From DATLBY01 sp035526665 (GTDB lineage: Bacteria > Acidobacteriota > Terriglobia > Bryobacterales > Bryobacteraceae), in contig DATLBY010000242.1 of NCBI GenBank assembly GCA_035526665.1, positions 1 through 9,841 of the forward strand: 9,841 nt of DNA, written 5' to 3'. Position numbers and translations under genes: made by a program. How positions within the stretch are numbered: position 1 is the first letter of the stretch; every line of letters starts with the position of its first letter. The notes beneath the pieces are model-generated. The model was not told where the DNA came from. It ran no database searches and was given only the letters and a program-made list of their open reading frames with translations. Shown piece after piece: positions 1 through 7,234 of this stretch.

Positions 1-45
1 GGTAGCGCTGGGGGAGAAGGCGCCACCACTCAAGGTTCACCGATC

Positions 46-2142
46 ATGCACAAGCCGATTAAGTACGCTGAAAAAGCATTAACTTACGTCGCAGGCGCCG
101 CCTGGACGGTCTTTGAGAAGGCAAACCAGTACAAACAGAACCCCTCGTTCACGCCCAAGTGGTCGGACAAGCCGCTGCTCAAATCGTGGCAGAAGACCAA
201 GCCCCCACTGGGCTGGCCCCGGACCACCGATTCCCTCTGCCCTCGCTGCGTGCCGGAGATCCGGCAGCAGATCGTGGACGGCAAGGTACCTCACGAAATC
301 CTTCTAACTGAGAAGGTTGGCGAGATTAAGGCGCAGATTATCGAGCGCGACGGCAAGATCCTGATGGTGAAGGATTGCCCCAAACATGGTCATTTTGAGG
401 ACGTAATGGCCATAGATACCGCGTTTTTTAAGCATTTAGAAGACGTTTTTCCCGGCCGCGACATGCGGGCGCACGCCGACGAAAAGCTGCACAATCACGG
501 CACCAGCACCATCACGCACGGGCGTGGCGCCGTCCTGACCGTCGATCTGACCAATCGTTGCAACATGATGTGCGATCCGTGCTTCATGGATGCGAACCAG
601 GTTGGGTTCGTTCACGAATTAACCTGGGAAGACATTCAGACGCTGCTTGACAACGCGATTTCGATTAAGCCGCGGCGCCAGATGTCGGTTCAGTTCTCCG
701 GCGGAGAGCCCACGCTTTCGCCCTACTTCCTGGATGCGGTCCGCTATTCCCGCAAGGTAGGCTACAACAGCGTGCAGGCTGCTACGAACGGCATTGAGTT
801 TGCCCGCAGTATCGACTTCTGCAAACAGGCGAGAGAGGCCGGACTGCGCTACGCCTACCTCCAGTTTGACGGAATCGGAAACGAAGCGAATTCCCACCGT
901 CTGGTAGGTAACCTCTTCGACGTCAAATTACAGGCCATTCACAACCTGCACAATGCGGGCGTGGATATCGTGCCGGTAACGACGATTGTCAATGGAATCA
1001 ACAACGAGCAGGTGGGAGCCATCATCCGCTTCGCTCTGGATAATCCGAAAATCATTTCGTTCCTGTCCTTCCAGCCGGTGTCCTTCACGGGCCGGGACGA
1101 GGCCGTAACGGATGAGAGGCGCACGGCGCAGCGGTACACGTTATCGCACATGGCGCATGATGTGAAGAATCAGGTCGGCCTGGGCGAGCCGGTGCGCGAC
1201 TGGTTCCCGATCTCCTTCATGAGTACGTTTTCCGATTGGGCGGACCTGGTCCATGGACCTGACGCCGATTGGGGCCAGTTGAGCTGCGGCTGCCATCCGA
1301 ACTGCGGGATCGGCATGGCCCTGATGATCGATAAGGAAACCAAGGAAGCTGTACCCGTGACCGCCTTTCTGAAGGCCGAACAGCTGGCCAAAGACATCAT
1401 GCAGATTAATGATGGCGGGCGTAGCAAGAAGACAGCAATGCTCGGCGTGGCGCTTTCGCTGCTCCGCAACTATGATCCGTTCCAGGCGCCGACTCACTTC
1501 AAACTCACTGACCTGTTGAAGAAGTTCGATAAGTGTTTCGGGGCCTCGGGCAAGAATTATGGAAAGGTGACGGGCGACCGCACCATCCAGGACATCGAGA
1601 TGCGCCGCCAGGATCGCTGGAACTTCCTCTTCATCGCAGGTATGTGGTTCCAGGATCTGTTCAATTACGATTTCCGCCGCACCGAGCAGTGCATTATCCC
1701 GTACGCGACTCAGGAAGGTGAGATCAGCTTCTGCGCGTACAACACCGGTGTAGGCTGGAGAAACATCATCGAGAAGATGCACATGACGGCTACCTTAACC
1801 AAGTGGTATGCCGAAAAGGGCCGTCATGAAATCTTCGCCGGCGGAAAAAAGGTAGAGTTGGACACTACGGTTCACAAGCTGAAGCTCAACGCTATCGACG
1901 TGCAGAAGGGCAAACAGCACGACCTGGAAGATGTCGGGATCGCCAAAAATGCGCGCGAGGAGAAGCTCCGGGCGCGCGACGAGAAGCAAAAACAGGCCGC
2001 TCACAACGCTCAGATGGAAAAGCTGTACCGCCAGCACATCTTGAAGGAAAAGGCGCCTGAAGGCGGGTTTGTGCCACTCGAGGTTCTTTCCGCCAAACCG
2101 AAGACGGAGAAGAACGAGGAAGTGGGAACCTTCGGCGACTAA
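46..2142 (+). CDS. Radical SAM protein of the tetraether synthase / membrane-spanning lipid synthase (Tes/MSS) type
   Basis: Visible: N-terminal Cys site C65-x2-C68 with C111-P-K-H114-G (rubredoxin- or zinc-ribbon-like); radical SAM motif C172-x3-C176-x2-C179 after 'VDLTNR'; 'SGGEP' at 218-222 (SAM binding); second Cys group C414-x-C416-x3-C420; C549 in 'NYDFRRTEQC' and C563 in 'SFCAYN'. Known of the family: this order of N-terminal metal site, radical SAM core and C-terminal auxiliary [4Fe-4S] clusters is the Tes pattern; Tes enzymes join lipid tails tail-to-tail through C-C bonds, and bacterial relatives are linked to membrane-spanning diabolic-type lipids. Inferred: the same job here, at the membrane, possibly aided by the amphipathic residues 5-28. 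No membrane segment is evident. Residues ~632-698 form a Lys/Glu-rich helical tail unlike a catalytic domain. AAGG at 33-36 can serve ATG 46, but the frame is open to the left window edge, so an upstream start is possible. The gene ends in its own terminator. Radical SAM: near certain; Tes/MSS-like: fairly sure; substrate: unknown. Confidence 0.88.
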   Translation: MHKPIKYAEKALTYVAGAAWTVFEKANQYKQNPSFTPKWSDKPLLKSWQKTKPPLGWPRTTDSLCPRCVPEIRQQIVDGKVPHEILLTEKVGEIKAQIIERDGKILMVKDCPKHGHFEDVMAIDTAFFKHLEDVFPGRDMRAHADEKLHNHGTSTITHGRGAVLTVDLTNRCNMMCDPCFMDANQVGFVHELTWEDIQTLLDNAISIKPRRQMSVQFSGGEPTLSPYFLDAVRYSRKVGYNSVQAATNGIEFARSIDFCKQAREAGLRYAYLQFDGIGNEANSHRLVGNLFDVKLQAIHNLHNAGVDIVPVTTIVNGINNEQVGAIIRFALDNPKIISFLSFQPVSFTGRDEAVTDERRTAQRYTLSHMAHDVKNQVGLGEPVRDWFPISFMSTFSDWADLVHGPDADWGQLSCGCHPNCGIGMALMIDKETKEAVPVTAFLKAEQLAKDIMQINDGGRSKKTAMLGVALSLLRNYDPFQAPTHFKLTDLLKKFDKCFGASGKNYGKVTGDRTIQDIEMRRQDRWNFLFIAGMWFQDLFNYDFRRTEQCIIPYATQEGEISFCAYNTGVGWRNIIEKMHMTATLTKWYAEKGRHEIFAGGKKVELDTTVHKLKLNAIDVQKGKQHDLEDVGIAKNAREEKLRARDEKQKQAAHNAQMEKLYRQHILKEKAPEGGFVPLEVLSAKPKTEKNEEVGTFGD

Positions 2143-2167
2143 TCGTTCCTAAACGTTCTACCATTCA

Positions 2168-2203
2168 GCCGCTGGTGCAAGACGCCAGCGGCTTTTCTTT
2201 TTT
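2168..2203 (+). terminator. Rho-independent terminator after the radical SAM gene
   Basis: An inverted repeat GCCGCTGGTG / CGCCAGCGGC (2168-2177 and 2183-2192, one G-T wobble) encloses a 5-base CAAGA loop. It is followed by a T-rich run (2193-2203) broken by a single C. It lies 25 bases after the radical SAM stop and separates that gene from dnaG. It is a textbook intrinsic terminator on the plus strand; the opposite strand lacks a matching T-run. Confidence 0.93.
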
Positions 2204-2232
2204 ACTCCCACCTTTTCTCCCCCGCCGCGGCA

Positions 2233-2238
2233 CATAAT
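2233..2238 (+). promoter_or_regulatory. Candidate -10 element for dnaG
   Basis: CATAAT matches the TATAAT consensus at five of six positions in the short gap between the terminator and dnaG. Transcription would start near 2245, leaving a leader of only about ten bases before ATG 2256. I see no convincing -35 box at 16-18 bp upstream (around 2210-2216), so this is a tentative call. Confidence 0.4.
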
Positions 2239-2255
2239 AGAAGTACTCAAAAGGG

Positions 2256-3983
2256 ATGGACTTTGTAGAGCAAGTGAAGTCGTCCGTCGACATCGTCGGC
2301 ATTGTCGGCGAGTACGTGCGCCTGCGTAAGGCAGGCACGAATCGCTACGTCGGTCTTTGCCCTTTTCATACCGAGAAGTCGCCTTCCTTTTCCGTTCACC
2401 AGGGAATCCAGATATACAAGTGTTTTGGGTGCGGCGTCGGCGGCGATGTACTGAAGTTCGTCCAGGAGATGGAACGTCTCACTTTCCCGGAAGCATTGAA
2501 GGCGGTGGCGGAGCGAGCCGGCCTCGCCATGCCGAAACGCAACGAATACCACGATCCTGAGAGCCGTCTCCGGGATGCGCTTTATGCAATGAATGAAGCC
2601 GCGGCGCAGCTGTTCCGGGAAAACCTGCATAGCAGCAACGGGGCCGAGGCCCGCGCGTACCTGGCCAAGCGCGGCGTCGATAAACAATTGTCCGAACACT
2701 TCGGCCTGGGATTCAGTGAGCGCGGCGGCCAGCAGCTCGTCAAGCGTCTGCAAGAGAGCGGAGCGAGCCCGGAAGCCGTGGAAGCTTCCGGCTTAGTGCT
2801 CAAGCGGGACGGCGGAGGACTGTATGACCGTTTCCGCGGGCGCCTGATGTTCCCGATTCACAATGAAGGGGGCAGGATCATTGGTTTCGGAGGGCGGGCT
2901 CTGGCTCCCGGCGATGAGCCGAAGTATCTGAACTCTCCAGAGACGCCGGTGTACCGCAAAAGTTTTCTGTTGTACAACCTGCACCGGGCCAAGGACGCGA
3001 TTCGCAAGCAGGAGTTTACTGTCCTGGTGGAAGGCTACATGGACGTGATCGGCGTCTCGGCGGCCGGCATTCACAACGTAGTGGCCAGCTGCGGCACCGC
3101 GCTTACCCCGGCGCAGGTAAAAATCGTTAAGCGCCACTCCGATCGAATCGTGGTGAATTTCGACCCGGATACGGCGGGCGCGAACGCAGCCGAACGGTCC
3201 ATCGATATCCTACTGGCCGAGGGAATGCACGTTCGCATTCTCGAGCTGGAAGGGGGCCTTGATCCGGACGAGTATGTGAAACAGTTCGGCGCCAAGGAGT
3301 ATGCCGCCAGATTGGGGAAAGCTTCGGGATATTTTCTCTGGCTGGCGGACCGGGCCCGGAAGCGCTTTGATATGCGGACCGCGGAAGGCCGCATGGAGGG
3401 CCTAAAATTTTTGAGGCCGGCCATTGCGCATATTTCCGACCGGCTGGAGCGGGCCTCGGTCGCCAACGAGGTCGCGGAATATCTGGGAGTGGAGCGCCAC
3501 CTGGTGATGGACGAGTTCCGGCGGTCGGCGGTGAAGCCTGCCAGGCACACGATTTCCACGGATAAAGGGGTCCCCAAGCCGGAGCGGATACTGCTACGCT
3601 CCCTGGTCAGCAGCCCGGAGGTGCGCGGCATATTGGTGCAAAAACTTGCGGATTCAGCCGTTGCCAGGCAATTCGTGACCTGGCCGGTTCTGGAGGCGCT
3701 GGCCGGATTACAAGCTAAAAACGCCGCCTGGACATTTCACGACCTCGAGGACCAGCTCACTGAATCCGTCCGGAACCTGTTGAATTCCGCTGTTCTTGCC
3801 GATAACTCAGATGAGATCTTTACGGCCGAACAGGCCGCTGCCTATAAAAACCTGCTGGAAGCGGAAGAGCGCCAAGCTCAAATAGGAGCGCTGCGCAGCC
3901 GATTAAAGGACGCCGAACGGGCGGGTGATATGAACAAAGCATTTCAATTAATGGAAGAGATGAATCAGTTGCAGCGCAAATAA
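2256..3983 (+). CDS. dnaG: DNA primase DnaG
   Basis: Makes the RNA primers for leading-strand start and Okazaki fragments, working with the replicative helicase at the fork. Visible: CHC2 zinc-binding domain with C35, H38, C56 and C59 ('CPFH', 'CFGC'); basic RNA polymerase motif 'DRFRGRLMFP' (191-200), 'FGGRAL' (211-216) and 'PKYLNSPET' (222-230); Toprim metal site with E259 in 'VEGYMDV', D303/D305 in 'DPDTAG' and 'DPDEY' (336-340). The C-terminal ~150 residues are Glu/Lys-rich and helical, as expected for the helicase-binding domain. At 575 residues it is close to E. coli DnaG (581). ATG 2256 gives the usual start just before the 'VDIV' helix. The only purine-rich stretch (AAAAGGG, 2249-2255) touches the ATG, so it is too close for a normal Shine-Dalgarno. 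rpoD follows 124 bases downstream, as in the classic dnaG-rpoD cluster. No rpsU precedes it here. Confidence 0.97.
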   Translation: MDFVEQVKSSVDIVGIVGEYVRLRKAGTNRYVGLCPFHTEKSPSFSVHQGIQIYKCFGCGVGGDVLKFVQEMERLTFPEALKAVAERAGLAMPKRNEYHDPESRLRDALYAMNEAAAQLFRENLHSSNGAEARAYLAKRGVDKQLSEHFGLGFSERGGQQLVKRLQESGASPEAVEASGLVLKRDGGGLYDRFRGRLMFPIHNEGGRIIGFGGRALAPGDEPKYLNSPETPVYRKSFLLYNLHRAKDAIRKQEFTVLVEGYMDVIGVSAAGIHNVVASCGTALTPAQVKIVKRHSDRIVVNFDPDTAGANAAERSIDILLAEGMHVRILELEGGLDPDEYVKQFGAKEYAARLGKASGYFLWLADRARKRFDMRTAEGRMEGLKFLRPAIAHISDRLERASVANEVAEYLGVERHLVMDEFRRSAVKPARHTISTDKGVPKPERILLRSLVSSPEVRGILVQKLADSAVARQFVTWPVLEALAGLQAKNAAWTFHDLEDQLTESVRNLLNSAVLADNSDEIFTAEQAAAYKNLLEAEERQAQIGALRSRLKDAERAGDMNKAFQLMEEMNQLQRK

Positions 3984-4023
3984 CAAAAATATGGTAGCCT
4001 TCCTGCTGTATTCCAAAAGTACT

Positions 4024-4056
4024 TTGAAAACGCGGATCGACAGCGTGTTGTACACT
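4024..4056 (+). promoter_or_regulatory. Possible rpoD promoter region
   Basis: The 124-base dnaG-rpoD gap shows no clear terminator. It holds TTGAAA (4024-4029, -35-like) and TACACT (4051-4056, -10-like), but their spacing of 21 bp is longer than usual. A perfect 10-bp palindrome AAAGTACTTT (4016-4025) overlaps the -35-like hexamer. A TATGGT at 3990-3995 is a second weak -10 candidate. A separate rpoD promoter inside this cluster is common in bacteria, but these exact sites are guesses. Confidence 0.28.
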
Positions 4057-4107
4057 GATGTGAACCGGGGGAGCTCTACCTCGGACGCTGCGGGCGGCGG
4101 GGTATAA

Positions 4108-5784
4108 GTGGCGAACGAGGACAAATTCGGTCGTTTAAGGCAACTCGTCGACACGGGTAAAGAAAAAGGATTCGTGTTGTACGACGAAGTAAACGAGCTC
4201 TTGCCCGATGACTTGGCGACAGGTCCCGAGATTGATGAACTCCTGGCCGATTTCGACACCGCGGGCGTCGAGATTCTGGAAGAGCCGAAGCTAGAATTTG
4301 ATAAAAAGCTGGATGAGGCCGAGGACTTCAACGAACTCGAGCTTGCGCAGGAATTTATCGATAAGACCAACGACCCGGTTCGCATGTATCTCCGCGAGAT
4401 GGGTACAGTGCCCCTGCTCACGCGCGAAGGCGAGATCGAGCTGGCAAAACGGATCGAGCGCGGGCAAAGGAACATCAATAAAGCGCTTTCCCGGTCTGCC
4501 CTTGTCATCAAAGAAGTTTTAAACATGGCCGGCGAGTTGCGGGCTGGAACTCTGCTGGTGCGCGATATCATCCTGTTGCCCGATCCCTTAATCACGGACG
4601 AGACGATTGAAGCGCAATCCGGCGAACTGCTGCAGGCCCTTGAGGAGATAGAGAAGCTTTATAGGAAATCGCAGCAATTCCGGCAAAAACTCCTCTCTGT
4701 TTCGCGGCAGATGAAGCCGAAATCACACCGCAGTTTGAGATTCGGTCTAGCGCGGAACACCATTGAGATTTCCCGCTCGGTCCGCCAGCTGCCCTTCAGT
4801 TTCCCGGCGCGCAGAAATCTTGCGAACCGCCTCCGGCGCGCCGTCGAGGAATTCAAGGTTCTGGAAAAAGAGATCGCCCGCGCCCAGCGGATGATTGAAG
4901 AACCAGCAGCCGCTGGTTCCCGCGATCTGCGCAAGGAACTGCGGCTCGGAAGCCACCGCATTCAACAGCTGGAAGAAGAGTGCGGCGCAACATCCACGGA
5001 ACTCCGCCGGACGCTCCAGATTGTCGAACGCGGGGAGCAGGAATCTGAAGCGGCCAAGAAACAGCTGATCGAGGCCAACCTCCGGCTTGTCGTTTCCATC
5101 GCCAAGAGGTACACCAACCGTGGCCTGCAGTTCCTGGATCTAATTCAGGAAGGCAACATAGGCCTGATGAAGGCGGTAGACAAGTTCGATTACCAGCGGG
5201 GCTACAAATTCTCAACGTATGCCACCTGGTGGGTACGGCAGGCGATCACGCGCGCCATTGCGGATCAGGCGCGCACCATTCGCATCCCTGTGCACATGAT
5301 CGAGACGATCAATAAGCTGGTAAGAGCCCAGCGGCAACTGCAGCAGGAGATGGGACGCGAGCCTACCACGGAAGAGCTTTCGGAACGGCTCGACCTGCCG
5401 ATGAGCAAGGTTCGGAAGGTCTTACGGATTGCCCAGGAGCCGATCTCGCTCGAAACTCCCGTCGGGGAAGAGGAAGAATCGCATTTGGGCGATTTCATCG
5501 TGGACCGGCGCGTCACTTCGCCGTCTGAAGCCGTCATTAATTTGAACTTGCGGGAGCAGACCGCGGAAGTTCTCAAGACGCTCAGTCCCCGCGAAGAAAA
5601 AATCATCAAGATGCGCTTCGGTCTGCAGGACGGAAGCGAGCATACCCTGGAAGAGGTGGGGCAGCATTTTGCGGTGACGCGTGAGCGCATTCGCCAGATC
5701 GAAGCCAAGGCTCTACGCAAACTCCGGCATCCCAGCCGCAGCCACCGGCTGCGCACGTTTCTAGATACCAGTCTCCACGATTAA
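4108..5784 (+). CDS. rpoD: Primary RNA polymerase sigma factor RpoD (sigma-70)
   Basis: Directs RNA polymerase to housekeeping promoters. Visible: region 1.1-like N-terminus (residues ~1-50, acidic, containing 'LYDEVNELLPDD'); region 1.2 'DPVRMYLREMG' (89-99); a charged, helical non-conserved stretch (~130-315); region 2 from 'KKQLIEANLRLVVSIAKRY' (317-335), with the core-binding 'LDLIQEGNIGLMKAVDKF' and the -10-reading 'YATWWVRQAITRAIADQ' (371-387); region 3 (~390-460); and region 4.2 helix-turn-helix 'TLEEVGQHFAVTRERIRQIE' (513-532) that reads the -35. The 558 residues and the presence of region 1 point to a primary sigma factor, not an alternative one. The start is GTG: an in-frame TAA (4105-4107) lies directly before it, so no longer N-terminus is possible. 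A G-rich stretch (GGCGGGG, ending 4102) sits five bases ahead as a plausible ribosome-binding site. The stop codon overlaps that of the convergent nadD-like gene. Confidence 0.97.
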   Translation: MANEDKFGRLRQLVDTGKEKGFVLYDEVNELLPDDLATGPEIDELLADFDTAGVEILEEPKLEFDKKLDEAEDFNELELAQEFIDKTNDPVRMYLREMGTVPLLTREGEIELAKRIERGQRNINKALSRSALVIKEVLNMAGELRAGTLLVRDIILLPDPLITDETIEAQSGELLQALEEIEKLYRKSQQFRQKLLSVSRQMKPKSHRSLRFGLARNTIEISRSVRQLPFSFPARRNLANRLRRAVEEFKVLEKEIARAQRMIEEPAAAGSRDLRKELRLGSHRIQQLEEECGATSTELRRTLQIVERGEQESEAAKKQLIEANLRLVVSIAKRYTNRGLQFLDLIQEGNIGLMKAVDKFDYQRGYKFSTYATWWVRQAITRAIADQARTIRIPVHMIETINKLVRAQRQLQQEMGREPTTEELSERLDLPMSKVRKVLRIAQEPISLETPVGEEEESHLGDFIVDRRVTSPSEAVINLNLREQTAEVLKTLSPREEKIIKMRFGLQDGSEHTLEEVGQHFAVTRERIRQIEAKALRKLRHPSRSHRLRTFLDTSLHD

Positions 5785-6389
5785 AACTCCCGCTCGCCCC
5801 GGTAGATCCGTTCCACCAGCGCGTGAATTTCTTCGGGAACAAGCTCTCGCCAATGCGGGACGCCCTCCCGGACCAGGGTGGAGGAAAACTCATCAAAGCC
5901 ATTAACGTGCAATGTCCGAACCCGGCTGCGGAGCCGGTCCGGTGGTTCATACGTGCCGGTGCGCTGCGCTACCAGGAGGGAAAAGTCTGCCAGCATCCGG
6001 TCCACTGCTCCCGGCCGGCCGTAATCCCAATTTATGATCCGTTCGGCGGCATCGCGCCCGCACACGAATAACAGCTCCCCGGACGGGTAGTGCTCCCGAA
6101 TCTCCGCGGCAATATCCACAAACAGTCCTCCTTCCGACGATCCGATGGAGAAGCGAGGCTCACTCGCCAGACACAACCGAAGCATTTCCATCCGGTCATG
6201 AAACGTCGCCGTGTCGAACTCCTTGTGGGGAAGAACTCGGGGCAGCACGAAGACGACCTCGTCCACGTGGGCCAGCGCAGCCTCTGCCAGCGCCAGGTGA
6301 GCTCGCGTCGGTGGGTTGAAACTGCCCGGCAGAACGCCTAAGCGGCGGGCGCCATGCGTCGCTCTGGAAACGAGGTGCAACTGATTCAC
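5781..6389 (-). CDS. nadD: Nicotinate-nucleotide adenylyltransferase (NadD-like)
   Basis: Predicted to transfer AMP from ATP to nicotinate mononucleotide, giving deamido-NAD, in cytoplasmic NAD synthesis. Visible: nucleotidyltransferase entry 'GVLPGSFNPPTRAHLALAE' (18-36) with a T28-R-A-H31 version of the (H/T)xGH motif; 'LPHKEF' (53-58), matching the NadD 'P-HK' segment; 'CGRDAAERIINWD' (110-122), matching the family 'G-D----W' loop; and 'FSSTLVREG' (168-176), the family ISSTxxR phosphate-binding motif, followed by 'LVPEEIHALVERIY'. The 202 residues fit the family. Odd: Ala replaces the usual Gly in the HxGH-type motif, and the entry reads 'GSFNPPT' instead of the usual bacterial 'GGTFDP'. 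The start is GTG 6389, with no ATG available and no Shine-Dalgarno; TTG at 6378-6380 is an alternative. A related adenylyltransferase with another substrate cannot be excluded. Confidence 0.8.
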   Translation of the reverse strand: MNQLHLVSRATHGARRLGVLPGSFNPPTRAHLALAEAALAHVDEVVFVLPRVLPHKEFDTATFHDRMEMLRLCLASEPRFSIGSSEGGLFVDIAAEIREHYPSGELLFVCGRDAAERIINWDYGRPGAVDRMLADFSLLVAQRTGTYEPPDRLRSRVRTLHVNGFDEFSSTLVREGVPHWRELVPEEIHALVERIYRGEREF

Positions 6390-6412
6390 ATGATAAATTA
6401 GATACTTACCCT
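6385..6412. promoter_or_regulatory. Compact divergent start region between nadD-like gene and transketolase
   Basis: Only 23 bases (6390-6412) separate the GTG of the minus-strand nadD-like gene from the ATG of the plus-strand transketolase gene. The stretch is AT-rich compared with its surroundings. On the plus strand TGATAAATT (6391-6399) resembles an extended -10; on the minus strand TATCTAATTT lies just ahead of the GTG. Neither gene has a Shine-Dalgarno sequence, which fits leaderless or very short-leader transcripts from overlapping promoters. Any -35 boxes would have to lie inside the opposing coding regions. Confidence 0.4.
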
Positions 6413-7234
6413 ATGCAAAAAACGAAAAACGTTGCAGAGCTGCAAGCGATCTGCCGCGCGGTGCGGCGCGACATCATCAACATGATCACGGCCGCCAAAT
6501 CCGGACATCCGGGGGGCTCGCTATCCGCGGTCGAGATCCTGGTGACGTTGTTCTACGACGTGCTGCAACACAATCCGGAGAACCCTTCCTGGCCGGAGCG
6601 CGATCGCTTTCTTCTGTCAAAAGGTCATGCCTGCCCGGTTCTCTACTCCGTCATGGCGGAATGCGGCTACACGCCGAAAGATCAGTTAAATACTCTTCGC
6701 AAGCTTGGCTCGATATATCAGGGACACCCGGACGTTCGCTTTATCCCGGCTCTGGATGCGTCCACCGGGTCTCTTGGTCAAGGGCTGTCGCTCGCGATCG
6801 GCATGGGTTTGGCGGCGCGCTTGGATCACAGTCCCTCGCGTGCTTTCGTTGTCCTGGGGGACGGAGAGATCCAGGAAGGCCAGATTTGGGAAGCGGCCAT
6901 GTTCGCGCCGTTTCACAAACTCGACAATGTAGTGGCGATCGTCGATTACAACAAGATTCAACTGGATGGCTTTGTCAAGGACATCATGGATGTCTCGCCC
7001 CTGGCCGAGAAATGGACCGGCTTCGGGTGGCACGCCATTGAGATTGACGGCCACAGTATCCCGGCGCTGCAGAATGCCTTTGCAGAGGCGGAAAAGACGA
7101 AGGGGAAACCCACTGTCATTATTGCGAACACGATTAAGGGTAAAGGTGTTTCGTTCATGGAGAACAACCCGAAGTACCACGGTGTGGCGCCCACAGACAA
7201 GGAAGCCGAACTGGCGCTGCAGGAGATTGGATAG
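6413..7234 (+). CDS. tkt: Transketolase, N-terminal (ThDP pyrophosphate-binding) subunit
   Basis: One half of a split transketolase, which moves two-carbon units between sugar phosphates in the non-oxidative pentose phosphate pathway. Visible: 'SGHPGGSLS' (30-38), 'FLLSKGHACPVLY' (66-78), 'DASTGSLGQGLS' (115-126), and the ThDP diphosphate/Mg motif starting 'GDGEIQEGQIWEA' (149-161) and ending at N180 in 'VDYNKIQLDG'. The chain stops at 273 residues, where a full-length transketolase would continue into its pyrimidine-binding domain, which is instead encoded by the next gene. The stop TAG is directly followed by the partner's ATG, so the two are almost certainly co-translated and assemble together. 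No Shine-Dalgarno precedes ATG 6413 (see the divergent start region). The split form is common in archaea and many bacteria, so this is a natural two-gene enzyme and not a frameshifted gene. Confidence 0.95.
   Translation: MQKTKNVAELQAICRAVRRDIINMITAAKSGHPGGSLSAVEILVTLFYDVLQHNPENPSWPERDRFLLSKGHACPVLYSVMAECGYTPKDQLNTLRKLGSIYQGHPDVRFIPALDASTGSLGQGLSLAIGMGLAARLDHSPSRAFVVLGDGEIQEGQIWEAAMFAPFHKLDNVVAIVDYNKIQLDGFVKDIMDVSPLAEKWTGFGWHAIEIDGHSIPALQNAFAEAEKTKGKPTVIIANTIKGKGVSFMENNPKYHGVAPTDKEAELALQEIG

Noticed and set aside
1141..1782. A 213-codon minus-strand open frame inside the radical SAM gene
   Set aside because: It lies fully opposite a strongly conserved, motif-rich coding region and its translation shows no family features.
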